Source of the DNA: Geosiphon pyriformis
Taxonomy: Eukaryota > Glomeromycota > Glomeromycetes > Archaeosporales > Geosiphonaceae
DNA length: 64,000 nucleotides
Assembly: GCA_016748015.1 (NCBI GenBank)
Contig: JAAOMT010000776.1
Span: forward strand, 62,755 to 126,754
Reading direction: 5' to 3'
The first letter of the stretch is position 1. Every line of letters begins with the position of its first letter. The position numbers and the translations under genes are program-made. Of the stretch, positions 11,600-20,956 are shown piece by piece. The notes under the pieces were generated by a model, which ran no database searches, had not been told where the DNA came from, and saw only the letters and a list, made by a program, of their open reading frames with translations.

Positions 11600-12330
11600 T
11601 TAAGCCAGTTTGAAAAAGTTTTTGCTAAAACAGCAGTAATATCCAGTAAATCCCAAGAATGTCCATAGTTTCATTAAGTTTATTAGTACTAAAAAGTTTT
11701 TTACTATCTCAATTTTATCCAAATCTGTCTTGATATCATCTTTGCTTATAATATGTTTCAAAAATTTTAATTCTGTTTTGCCAAAAAAGCATTTGGTAGT
11801 ATTTAACTTTAGTTCTGCTCTTCTCAGTTTTTTAAACATCTGTTGTAGATAATGAAGATAATTATCAAAAATTTTTGAGAACACATTGGTGTTATTCAAA
11901 TACATAATTACTGATTTCCATAGTAATCTAGTATAAACAATTTCTATTAGACATTGAAAGATTGCCAGTGTATTAATTAAACCAAATAATATTACTTCAA
12001 ACTCAAAATTTTCCTTTCTAATTGTGAATGCAGTCTTTTTCTTATTGGCTAAATTCATGACTACTTGCCAGTAATCACTATTCAAGTCTAATGTGGAGAA
12101 TCATTTCTTCTCTTCAAAAGCATCAAATAATTTCTGAATTCATAAAGTAAGATAGCTATTTTTACGAGTTATATCATTGAATTTTCTATAATCCACACAA
12201 AAATGAATTTTTCTATTCTTCTTATGAACTAGTATCATTGATGATGACCATAGATTCATTGATAATTGAATTAACTCATTGTCCAACATTCTGTTAATTT
12301 CTTGTCAAATTATCTCATGATTGACTGGTA
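11600..12330 (-). pseudogene. G4 reverse transcriptase
   Basis: The open segment 11600-12085 (161 residues) starts inside the palm (SDYWQVVMNLANKKKTAF), goes through FGLINTLAIFQ and reaches the catalytic box, which reads YLNN instead of YLDD (11891-11902). It then runs through ELKLNTTKCFFGKTELKFL and LWTFLGFTGYY. Broken sequence up to 12330 holds the fingers (HKKNRKIHFCVDYRKFN). Loss of both catalytic Asp by G-to-A change (GAT GAC to AAT AAC) makes it inactive. Confidence 0.9.
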
Positions 12331-12334
12331 GTAC

Positions 12335-12526
12335 TTAGTATGCTTGTTGCTTGATTGACATTGTATCTTTAGTCTTAATTTGATGTTGGATAATGTCAGT
12401 TCTGTCAAATTCATTTTCACTTGTGAAAATATCCATAAAATTGTTGAGTAATATCTTAAGCTGCATTTTTTGAAGTGGGTCTAGATTTTCCAATTTCATT
12501 TGTTCCAATTGTTCTGATTGGAGCAA
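12335..12526 (-). pseudogene. G4 dUTPase-RT linker
   Basis: 63 residues (LEQMKLENLDPLQKMQLKIL, then LLNNFMDIF and IIQHQIKT) typical of the segment just N-terminal to Ty3/gypsy RT. It is separated from the dUTPase segment by a stop near 12530-12545 and from RT by another at about 12332. Confidence 0.75.
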
Positions 12527-12553
12527 ATAACATTCTTCTTATCTATATATTGT

Positions 12554-13567
12554 TTATGATGTGATGTCTATATATTCACACAGTTGTGAAAAATTTGGAA
12601 TGGTGCTTGGTGGTTGTTTTTCAACTTTAGTGTTTAAATATTTTATGGTAATCTCTTTTGGTATTTTAATAATGTCTTTAGTTGTGTTGTAAATGGAAAT
12701 TTTTATGTGTTTCGGGCTTTTGGCTAGTATATAAAGATTGGTAAATCCAATTTTTTTTGATTCACAAATTGTAGTTTCTACTTCAAAAATTTGAGCTTGA
12801 TTTTTTATTTTTCTTTTTATGGTTAACATGTACTGGTTATATGGTGGAATAGAAATTGATTGATAGGTGAAGATAATTTCTCTCTTGTTAATAACTTTTT
12901 CCTCTGCCATATTAACTAATATATCTATCCTACTTATGAATCTGAATCCACTTATTTCTCTTGCTGTCATCCCTAATTCTTCCCTTTTTCCTACTAATAC
13001 TAGCTGAGCTATTTTAACTAGAAATAGAAATATTGTCTGTGCTATCTTTTTATTTGGTTTGATAATATATTCTTTTTCTGAGTTATTTTGTAGCATTGCA
13101 ATAATATTTTCCACATATCTTGTGTCAACTATTCCTTCTTTGATATTGATTTCCTTCTTTGCTAAACTAGATTTAAATGCTAATTGAACCATAATTGTTG
13201 ACAGAATTTCCAGTGCTACTTTTAGATTAATGCAGGTGTGTGAATGTGATTCCAATTTAATGGCATCTTTTCTTAAATATCTCAAATCAAATTCTGCATC
13301 AATATTATGTATGTGTTCTGACATAATACCTTCATCATTATCACTAAACCATTTTAGTTCCTGCTTTTTGGACAAATTAGGGAGTTCTATGTATTGTTTG
13401 AAGTGTGAATTAGGATTTGAATTATTGTTGTTGTTATTGCTATTTAGAACAGAGCTGGAACTATTGTTATTATTATTATTGTCATTATTGGAGTTTAAAT
13501 TGGGATAGAACAGTAATTCTAATTCTGATGCACAGTGGCTGATTGGTTTTTCTTTTTCTGGGATCAT
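12554..13567 (-). CDS. G4 dUTPase-like domain of the Pol polyprotein
   Basis: A 337-residue open stretch, the longest in any gypsy copy here. Residues 21-60 are Asn/Ser low complexity. From residue 85 it follows the five motifs of trimeric dUTPases in order: AEFDL (91-95), KSSLA (132-136), GIVDTRYVENI (145-155, with the Asp/Tyr pair), PNKKIAQTIF (171-180) and SGFRFIS (206-212). dUTPase turns dUTP into dUMP and keeps uracil out of cDNA. The remaining 120 residues link to RT. Several Gly and Arg of the motifs are Glu or Lys, each one G-to-A step away, so it is probably inactive. The ATG at 13567 is internal to the polyprotein and not necessarily a real start. Confidence 0.82.
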   Translation of the reverse strand: MIPEKEKPISHCASELELLFYPNLNSNNDNNNNNNSSSSVLNSNNNNNNSNPNSHFKQYIELPNLSKKQELKWFSDNDEGIMSEHIHNIDAEFDLRYLRKDAIKLESHSHTCINLKVALEILSTIMVQLAFKSSLAKKEINIKEGIVDTRYVENIIAMLQNNSEKEYIIKPNKKIAQTIFLFLVKIAQLVLVGKREELGMTAREISGFRFISRIDILVNMAEEKVINKREIIFTYQSISIPPYNQYMLTIKRKIKNQAQIFEVETTICESKKIGFTNLYILAKSPKHIKISIYNTTKDIIKIPKEITIKYLNTKVEKQPPSTIPNFSQLCEYIDITS

Positions 13568-13633
13568 ATAGATTATGTGTGGTGGTGAATTGTAAATAAA
13601 ATCATACTTATTACAATATTGAAAGTTACATAA

Positions 13634-13816
13634 TCAGGTGTTTAGTTGTTTTAAATGCTGTTTTTGCTCTTCTTTTGTTGGTGCTAAGTTTTGATAATAG
13701 TCATAAAATTCTTTTGGACCAGTTTTAATGTCTAGAAAAACATTAAGATTAAGAATGCAAACTATTTTAACTGGTTCTGGCAGGTTGTTTTTGATCTCCA
13801 AAATTTTGCTGGGCAA
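13634..13816 (-). pseudogene. G4 Pol segment between cysteine motif and dUTPase
   Basis: 60 residues including LEIKNNLPEPVKIVCILN and EFYDYYQNLAPTKEEQKQHL, an acidic/helical linker. The same order is seen in G5 near 29820-29990. It has no domain I recognise and is separated by stops from its neighbours. Confidence 0.6.
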
Positions 13817-13954
13817 TGTACCATCTATTTTAACACTTGCTATTTTTTAGATCTTGTCCTTATCATGTAAATAACTGTCTAAGCAAGAAATTACTTAATG
13901 TCATACTGCATTGATAAGTGTTCCACAACTTACTCAGTTGCTAATAAGGATCAT

Positions 13955-14371
13955 GTACTGACACAAAGTGTTATATGTTCCTCTTTGACCCAGAATGTTG
14001 TTCCATATTTTTTTGTTGAGCAACTGCTTTTCACAAGTAAAACATGGTTTGTTGCTCCACTTTTCTTAACATTTAGGATACTCATACTATTTGTGGTAGT
14101 ATGGCTTACAATAGTAATAGATTTGTGTTCAGTAGTCTTTGTTTGACACAACTCAAGCTTTCATGGAAGACAGCTTTTTCTTGCAGTTTTTATATTTGAG
14201 TAGAATATATGGTGGCTCTGGTCTGATGTCAGTTGAATAGAATCTTTTCCAGCCACTAGTTATTTCTTCTGTAATGATGGTTTCTTTAAGTTTATCTTCT
14301 TTTTTCCCTTTTCTCTTATCATCCCAAGAAAGTATTGACAACAACTTATTATAATTGGTATCAGCCCACAA
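13955..14371 (-). pseudogene. G4 cysteine motif (CX2C-X19-CX3C type) upstream of dUTPase
   Basis: On the minus strand 13961-14044 reads CFTCEKQLLNKK...GTYNTLC. The same motif is complete in G5 (30122-30205) and G2 (23273 onward), so Tyr replaces the third Cys here (TGT to TAT). The spacing is Cys-2-Cys, 19 residues, Cys-3-Cys. It is probably a small zinc site. The upstream Lys-rich part (14153-14371, with WADTNYNKLLSIL) is the linker from the protease. Domain identity unknown. Confidence 0.65.
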
Positions 14372-14499
14372 GATTTGGTAGGCTTTCCAAATAGGTTTTT
14401 TTTTTCTTTTTCAAGTTCTATTAAGAGTATTGGCATGATAATAGATTTGAAGTAACTATAGATAACTAGTACTTGAGTGTGCTGGTCATTCTAACTAAG

Positions 14500-14870
14500 T
14501 TGCAATTCTTGTGTGGTCTAATTAAAGACAGCATTAGTTTTGAACAGCCAATTGTTACCAACAAGGACTTGGTACTAAGTGGCTTCTATCACTAATACTT
14601 TGATAGAAATTGTGATGCTGTTAATTTCAAAAAATAAGTCATTAGTTTTACTAATTGGAGTTTTTGTTGCTCTGTCAGTGGTAATAATTTGAGCACTAGC
14701 AGTACAATCAACTTGGTAACCTAATTGGTCCATGAGTTATTATATAATAATGCTGCCTGCTGAACCACTATTAAAGATTAGTTTGATAGAATGGCTATTA
14801 ACTGTGACATTAGTATATATTGCTGTAATTGGCTTAGCATTGAGAACAGCTCCATTAAATAATAATGTTT
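14500..14870 (-). pseudogene. G4 aspartic protease
   Basis: On the minus strand near 14735-14800 the translation is IKLIFNSGSAGSIII, two stops, LMDQLGYQVD. It aligns with IKLIFDSGLANSIITQQLI of G5, so the catalytic DSG is NSG in this copy (GAT to AAT). Downstream TPISKTNDLFFEI matches the flap region. Inactive. Confidence 0.8.
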
Positions 14871-14999
14871 CGATTTGGTTTTCTAATTCAAAAGAGAATA
14901 TGACAATAAGTGACTCATTTTCTGTGACAATTGTTGGTAAGTGGCTTTGGATGGGTTTTCAAGTCATTAGAGATAGTGTCTTCTGGAGTAACCAAAAAA

Positions 15000-17100
15000 C
15001 TTAAATAGTGCTAAAAATTTGGGTTCTAAACATACTTTGTTTCTGAATTCTGTTGGCATAATCTTAATAGTTGGCTAGAAAAGCTGGAAATCAGTTGATG
15101 TATTGTCATTGCTGATCTTCAATTTTGAATTATTCTTAATCTTGGATTTTTTGATGTCATTTGAGCTGAATTTGATGGTGGTGTTTGAAGTTACTATGGC
15201 TAATAAATAATTTATGGCTGTGGCTAATATATTATGGATGTTAAAGTTTAATATACTGGAGTTGAGTATATTTGTTATATTATTAGTGGGTAATGGGGCT
15301 GATATTGATATTGTTTATCTGATAAATTGTTGGTGTAATTCGAAGTCTGAAATTGGTAATCAGAATTTTTATATTGACTCTCTAATTGTTGAGTATTTAA
15401 TCATAATCAGCAATCTCTTTGAATATGTCTATGTTTATCACAATAGTGGCAGTTATGTATTTCTTAAGGCCATAACTGGTTTGATGATAATGACCACAAT
15501 TAATACTGACTCCAATTAGAAATTTTTGGATTTGTATGCCATTGTGGCAGCTGATAAATGACTTGATTGCTGTTAGTTAAATATCCTTCTAATTTCTGAT
15601 TAATGAATTTGGTTAATTGTTTCAGTTTTGAATTCAAATCAAATAATCTGTTTATTACTAGATTAATGGCTTGAACATGGTTGGCTTCTAACTCAGTAAA
15701 TTCTAGATCTCTGACATGGTTAACAGCATTCTAAAGTGTAGCTAAACATAGTAGATATACATATTATAATAAGCTGCTGCATAGTCTATAGATAAACTGA
15801 TTTAAAATCTGGAGTACTATAAAGTAGTTTATGTTGATAGCTTGAATTTGATGCAGGTTTTGGTGGAAGCATCTTAAATAAGTGGTAACCACTTCAGTGT
15901 CTTCTTGTTTAATAGTAGTGAAATTAGTTACTAAGTGATTAATACTGTTATAATTACTGAAATATTACAGAAACAAAACTTTAAACACATTGAAATCTTG
16001 TAATTTGTTTACAAAATTTTGGTACCAAGAATCAGTGGTGTTCTATAAGAAGTACAGAATAGCTTGCATTGCTCTAATATCATCTCAGTTGTTGGCAGTT
16101 ATTGTTTTGGCTATGTCATTGAGCCAAACTTAGGCATTATTTTCTTTGCCAGTAAATTTTTCTAATTTGGTAATTAGTGCATAGGCCATTAGGGCTATGG
16201 TTGGTTGCTGAATTGGTTGTTGCAGTTGTGGTTGAAATTGTAGTTGTAGTGGTACAGTAACTGGTGGTGGGTTGATCATGATTACTAAAGATAAGTTTTG
16301 CTAATTAATAATATTGGGGTTTGAATTGTTCTGATTTTGCTGAGTTGAAATGATTAGAGTTTGTATTTTTGGGTTTTTCTGGATCGGGTTTTAATAATTA
16401 AATTCCTGATCTCTGTTTTCTTTTTCTTCCAATTCCATTATTTCCCAAGGACTAGCAGTTCTGAAATTTGGTTGGGGTGGTGGTAATTAAAATCCTGATG
16501 GTATTGATGATCACAATTTAAATCTCTCAAAGTAATTGCTGTAGATTCCTAATAACTTTGTGTTCTTTTGTTTACTTTGAAATAAAAATTTGTTTAACAG
16601 GATTGTCACATTTGCTGTGGATGCATTTGTTGATGTTATATTAATAATACTTCTGGGTATGTGATGATATGATGGATTAGCTGGTAAATTAACTCTTTGT
16701 TTTTTTTAAGTAGATAATTGTATTTGCTTTGGAGTTTCTGCTGGTGTTTGTAGTTTTCCTTTGTCTTTTTCTGCATAGGTAATAGAAAATGTTTGTTGAA
16801 TGTGATTTTTAATTTCTTTGTTGATTTCAGTGATGATTAAAATGAAGCTGTAATTTAATAGTAAGCTGGTGTATTAAATTAATTCATTGTAGAAATTTTC
16901 TCTTATTGATTCTATATTTACTGGTTCTTTTAGAAAATATTTAATTTTTTTGTTGATGTAAAAGTTGAAAACTAATTCTGCTAATAGTTGGTTGTTGATT
17001 AACCTCAAGTGTTGATAGTAGTATTAGAATAAGAATTTGGCAAATCCTAAATGATTGGTTCTTTTTCTTTCAAATTCTATCACTTTTGAATAATTGTTGT
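15000..17100 (-). pseudogene. G4 gag
   Basis: The region between primer-binding site and protease, with no long open frame. Minus-strand 15410-15451 gives a full CCHC knuckle, CHYCDKHRHIQRDC, followed directly by a stop. Upstream lie a Gln-rich stretch (about 16200-16260) and a Pro/Asn-rich stretch (16290-16400). The second is homologous to the unit that is tandemly amplified in G3. The knuckle binds RNA; the rest would form the particle. Confidence 0.75.
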
Positions 17101-17125
17101 TGATACTGGTTTTCTGTAAAATTAT

Positions 17126-17143
17126 ACTTTACAGAGAGCACCA
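17126..17143 (-). promoter_or_regulatory. G4 primer-binding site
   Basis: On the minus strand, two bases inside the 5' LTR, TGGTGCTCTCTGTAAA. TGGT complements a tRNA 3' end. It is related to the PBS of G1, G3 and G5. Confidence 0.75.
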
Positions 17144-17145
17144 AA

Positions 17146-18002
17146 TGTTACAGATAATTATTTGGAATCTCAAATCAAATAACAAATCCATAACTTGGTG
17201 CTTAATAGCTGATATAATTAGTATTATTTAAAGGTTTTGGTATCTGAAGATTTTTAATTTGAGTTTTTTGTATAATAGACAGAGATTCAAGTATTGTTTT
17301 ATCCATAGCTTCTTGAATCACAATTTTGTCAAATTTTTTTCTTCAACATGGTGGCTGGTTTATTTTGGCAGTCATGTTCTTCTAATAAGCTATCCATTAA
17401 TTATATATATTATTTTACTCTTATCTTTGGGTCTTTTACTAGGCTATCCGTGATATCAATTATTCAGTATTTATTTTTTTAATCAATTAGTACACAATAA
17501 AAGAAAGTAAAATAAAGAAAAATAAAAGATAAAAAAATAAGCCAAGGCAATAAAAAGTTAGTATCCTGTCAATAGCCATAATCAAGAGCTATTGTTCTAG
17601 TATAATTAAGTATTGAATACTATTAACATATAGTATTGATAGTGGAAAGAGTGATTTGAATAGTAAATAGTTATTTTATTGATATTGATAATTCTAACTA
17701 AAATGTTTTCTTTGAACAAGAAAATCTTAGTATAAATTCTGTTTTTTCTACTTCTAATATTCTTGTTATATATACATAATTTGGGTTTTATGAGATCACT
17801 CACATTCCTGAGCAATGTGCTATGATTTCTTAAACAATGTGTCATGATTTTCTAACATTGTTCTACATTGCTGAGCAATGTGTTGGAATTTTTGAAAATG
17901 CTCCATATTGCTAAACAATGTGTTTATGTGTTAACTACTATCTTTTTATTGGTCTATCTGTTTTTCCTACTATTTTCTTGTATGTTTTTTTTATGAGTAA
18001 CA
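17146..18002 (-). repeat. G4 5' LTR (right)
   Basis: 857 bp; starts TGTTACAG and ends GTAACA as perfect 6-bp inverted ends. Partner of 8206-8978. It contains about 85 extra bases around 17830-17930 made of repeated near-palindromes of the form ACATTGCTGAGCAATGT. Confidence 0.92.
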
Positions 18003-18657
18003 CAGACTATTATAAAGTCTATTCTCAGACAGTTAATTTTTCTATGTTGTCACTTTACAAGAGAGAATAAAAGAAAATAAAATAAAAAAAAATAAAAAAA
18101 ATAAAGAAATAAAGAAAATAAAATAAGAAATAAGTGTTCTGTTAATAATTATAATTAAGAGCTATTGTGTTAGCAGGTTAAGTAGTAGATAATAACATGA
18201 ATTTAAAAAATTAAAGAGATATTTTATTAATATAATTCTATTTTGGTTAATAGCAACTATTTTTAAAAAGAGAAATATTTAATAATTATGATTTACAAGT
18301 CTAATTGACTCTGAGAGTCTAATTGATTCCTAAAAATCTAATTTTTTTCTGTCTTTCTAACTTTTATAACTACTCATTTTTATACATTTTTTTTGTTCTA
18401 TAGGATTGTTTTTATTTTTGTTAGCTATTGTTTTGCTATTTCTGTTATTATTTCATTCTTCTATATTATTATTAGTTATTCTATGTTTCAATTAATTATT
18501 TTGTGCTATAATACATTATTAAGTTTTGTATTATGTTATCTTAAGTTATTACACATTATTCTGTGTTCTTTTATATTATCTTGTGTTATTTTATGTCATT
18601 ACATTTTTGGTCACGTTTTTTTTATAACTTTGGATTGGTTTTTCTACTCAGGTAATA
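18003..18657 (-). repeat. G3 left (3') LTR, second part
   Basis: Continues the LTR interrupted at 8205. It begins with the duplicated CAGA, and from there aligns with 20335-20956 (for example TTACAAGAGA, TTGGATTGGTTTTTCTA). It ends at GTAATA, the decayed form of GTAACA. Confidence 0.88.
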
Positions 18658-18955
18658 TTTTTTTTTTTTAGAATTGAGTTTTTCCAAAATTGTATGTATT
18701 TGTAAAATCTGTGTTCTCTGTGTAGTATTCAATTGTAGCATTAAATATTGCTTTTTGTAGATCTCCAAATTGTCTATTTATTATTCATCCTATATTATTG
18801 ACTGTAATTTCTATTGCTATTTTTAAATCTAATTTTATATATAACTGGAGGGGTTTTTTTTTAATTATAGTAGTCTGTTCAGAATATTCAAGTTCAAATT
18901 TTGCATCTGTCTTATGTGTATGTTTAAACATAATATTTTTATTATTATTGCTGAA
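18658..18955 (-). pseudogene. G3 polypurine tract and dUTPase-start fragment
   Basis: Next to the LTR the minus strand has an A-run as polypurine tract (18658-18668). The minus-strand translation of 18700-18955 begins like the dUTPase start of G4 (DAKFELEY, then LKIAIEI), but then diverges into INRQFGDLQKAIFNAT and YTENTDFTNT, which I cannot identify. The rest of pol is missing. Confidence 0.55.
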
Positions 18956-19207
18956 TTAAGTTAATTTCTGCTCTATTGTAAGATCTAAAAGCATGATATA
19001 TTGTTTGGTATTTGAAGCAGAGTTTAAATTGTTATTGTCATTAACAGAGTTTGAATTGTTGTTGTCATTAGTGGAGTTTGAATTATTGCTGTTATTAGTG
19101 AAGTTTGAATTATTGTTATTATTAGCAAAGTTTGAATTGAGATTAAGTTCTAATTCTGATTTTCTTTTGTTCTTATTGATTGGCTCTTCTTCAAATATAT
19201 AACACAT
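18956..19207 (-). pseudogene. G3 Asn/Ser-rich segment
   Basis: 83 residues with FEEEPINKNKRKSELELNLN followed by repeats of N-S-x-N-N-N-N and then TKQYIMLLDLTIEQ. It matches, in order, the beginning of the G4 segment at 12554-13567 (EKEKPIS..., Asn-run, FKQYIELPNLSKKQEL). It is therefore the linker N-terminal to the dUTPase. Confidence 0.7.
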
Positions 19208-19373
19208 AAGAGTAAATTGTAACTACATCCTAATATTTTAACTTAGGGATGTTAGGTAAGTTTTGCTAATTTATTGGTACTGTAGAAATTAAGTTTTATT
19301 GGTAAGTTTCTTTGTATAATAGTGGGGTTTGGAATTTATTGGACTTTAAATGTTTGGGTTTTTGAATAATTTC

Positions 19374-19890
19374 TGGAGTTTGAATTGCTAAAAATTTAAC
19401 AAGTTTTATTGATAGTAAGTTTTTTTATATAATAGCAAAGTTAAAATTATTGGGTTTTGAATGTTTGGGTTTTTGAATAATCAGGTTTTGAATAATTGGA
19501 GTTTTAATTTTAACAAGTTTTAACGAATTTATTAAAGATAAGTTTTGAATGTTTAGAGTTTTAATAATCAGATCTTGAATAATTGGAGTTTTTAATTTAA
19601 CAAGTTTTAATAAGTTTATCAATGGTAATTTTCAAATGTTCAGGGTTTTAATAATTGGGTCTTGAATAATTAGAGTTTTAATTTTAATGATTTTTTAACA
19701 AATTTATTAAAAATAAGTTTTAAATGTTTGGAGTTTTAATGATCAGGTTTTGAATAATTGGAGTTTTAATTTTAACAAGTTTTAATGAGTTTATCAACAA
19801 TAATTTTTAATTGTTCACAGTTTTAATAATCAGATCTTGAATAATTGGTGTTTTAATTTAATAAGTTTTTCAAAAGAAATACTAACATAA
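19374..19890 (-). repeat. G3 coding minisatellite, 87-bp unit
   Basis: The phrase AATAATTGGAGTTTTAATTT recurs with starts at about 19491, 19578, 19665, 19753 and 19840, spacing 87-88 bp, with a degenerate copy from about 19374. 87 is a multiple of three, and on the minus strand 19425-19622 is open and encodes a 29-residue repeat (SLINSLKLVKIKTPIIQ...). Confidence 0.85.
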
Positions 19891-19984
19891 GGATTTTGTA
19901 AATCTTAAGTAATTTTTTACTTGTTTTCTCTTGATCTGCCACTTTTGTGAATTTCTGGGGTGCTTTGTCTCAATGGATTTTATA

Positions 19985-20004
19985 ACTTCACAAAAAGCAC
20001 CAAA
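19985..20004 (-). promoter_or_regulatory. G3 primer-binding site
   Basis: On the minus strand, next to the right LTR, TTTGGTGCTTTTTGTGAAG. It is almost identical to the G1 and G5 sites, so G3 kept the signals needed for mobilisation although it lacks pol. Confidence 0.75.
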
Positions 20005-20956
20005 TTTTATAAGTAAACTAAGTAGAGTATACCAATAATATTTGGTGCTCAAGATTTGGGTTTCTAGAGAGCTTTTGATGATTTTTTTTCAATAGACTTG
20101 TTTAGTGTGTCAATGTTATCAGTCTTTAAAGGTCTGTTAGATTGTTATAAATTTATAAGGCACAGAAAAATGTTTCACAGTGTTGCAACTTCTTGTATAT
20201 AAATGTGAGCTATTTTTTCCAAGTTAACAAGTGCAGTCATTAGAGTTTGGTGGTGTTTTTTTACTCTTCTAGTAAGCTACCAAGATAATATTAATATTCA
20301 AACTTAGGAGAAAATTTTTTTTTTTACCAGGCTATCACAAAATTTATTCTCAAACAGTTGATTTTCTTATGTTGCCACTTTACAAGAGAAAATAAAAGAA
20401 AATAAAGAAATAAAGAAAATAAAATAAAAAATAAAAAATAAGTATCCTATCAATAGTTGTAATTAAGAGCTATTGTGCCAGAAGGTTAAATAGTGAATAA
20501 TAACATGAATTTAAAGAATTAAAGAGATATTTTATTGATATAATTTTATTTCAGTTAATAGCAACTATTTTTGAAGGAAGAAGTATTTAATAATTATGAT
20601 CTGTGAGTCTAATTAACTCTTAAAAGTCTAATTTTTCTCTGTTTTTCTAACTTCTACAATTACTCATTTTTATAATTTTTTTTTGTTCTACAGGATTGCT
20701 TTTTAATTGTTTTGTTCTTGCTAGCTATTGCTTTGCTATTTCTGTTATCACTTTGTTTTCTATGTTATTACTAGTTATTTTATGTTTTAACTAGTTATTT
20801 TATGTTATAATATATTATCAAGTTTTGTATTATGTTATTCTGAATTATTACACGTTATTCTGTGTTCTTTTGCATTATTTTGTGTTATTTTATGTCATCA
20901 TGTTTTTGGTCACATTTTTTCTATAACTTTGGATTGGTTTTTCTATTTGAGTAATA
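20005..20956 (-). repeat. G3 right (5') LTR
   Basis: 952 bp, uninterrupted. It aligns with 7860-8205 plus 18003-18657. It starts TTTTAT where the other copy has TGTTAT and ends GTAATA. The many TTATTTTATGTTATTA-like stretches at 20760-20920 belong to the LTR. Confidence 0.88.

Larger units (their letters stand above)
8206..18002 (-). mobile_element. G4: full-length Ty3/gypsy element inserted in the G3 LTR
   Basis: About 9.8 kb with both LTRs (8206-8978 and 17146-18002), inverted ends TGTTAC...GTAACA and flanking CAGA on both sides (8202-8205 and 18003-18006). Removing it restores the G3 LTR sequence seen uninterrupted at 20320-20345. Minus-strand order: LTR, PBS, gag with knuckle, protease, cysteine motif, dUTPase-like domain, RT, RNase H, integrase, LTR. 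It is the best preserved gypsy element here. RT (YLNN) and integrase (first D to N) are nevertheless dead. Confidence 0.92.
7860..20956 (-). mobile_element. G3: internally deleted LTR element, minus strand, host of G4
   Basis: Pieces 7860-8205 and 18003-20956. The LTRs (about 1.0 kb left, 952 bp right) belong to the same family as the G2 LTRs but face the opposite way. Only about 1.35 kb lies between them: a dUTPase-start fragment, an Asn-rich segment, a coding minisatellite and a primer-binding site. Protease, RT and integrase are absent, so it was either non-autonomous or deleted. It is flanked by CCAG (7856-7859) and CCAA (20957-20960), a 4-bp target duplication differing by one transition. 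Confidence 0.82.

Noticed and set aside
13230-13508. Plus-strand Leu-rich frame
   Set aside because: Exact antisense of the Asn/Ser-rich linker and dUTPase start of G4; the Leu run mirrors the Asn codon run.
14732-15519. Two plus-strand frames of 90 and 101 residues
   Set aside because: Antisense of the G4 protease and gag knuckle, which are recognisable on the minus strand.
18393-18671. Hydrophobic 92-residue plus-strand frame
   Set aside because: Lies entirely within the G3 LTR and its junction; the parallel LTR copy at 20690-20960 does not preserve it as a gene.
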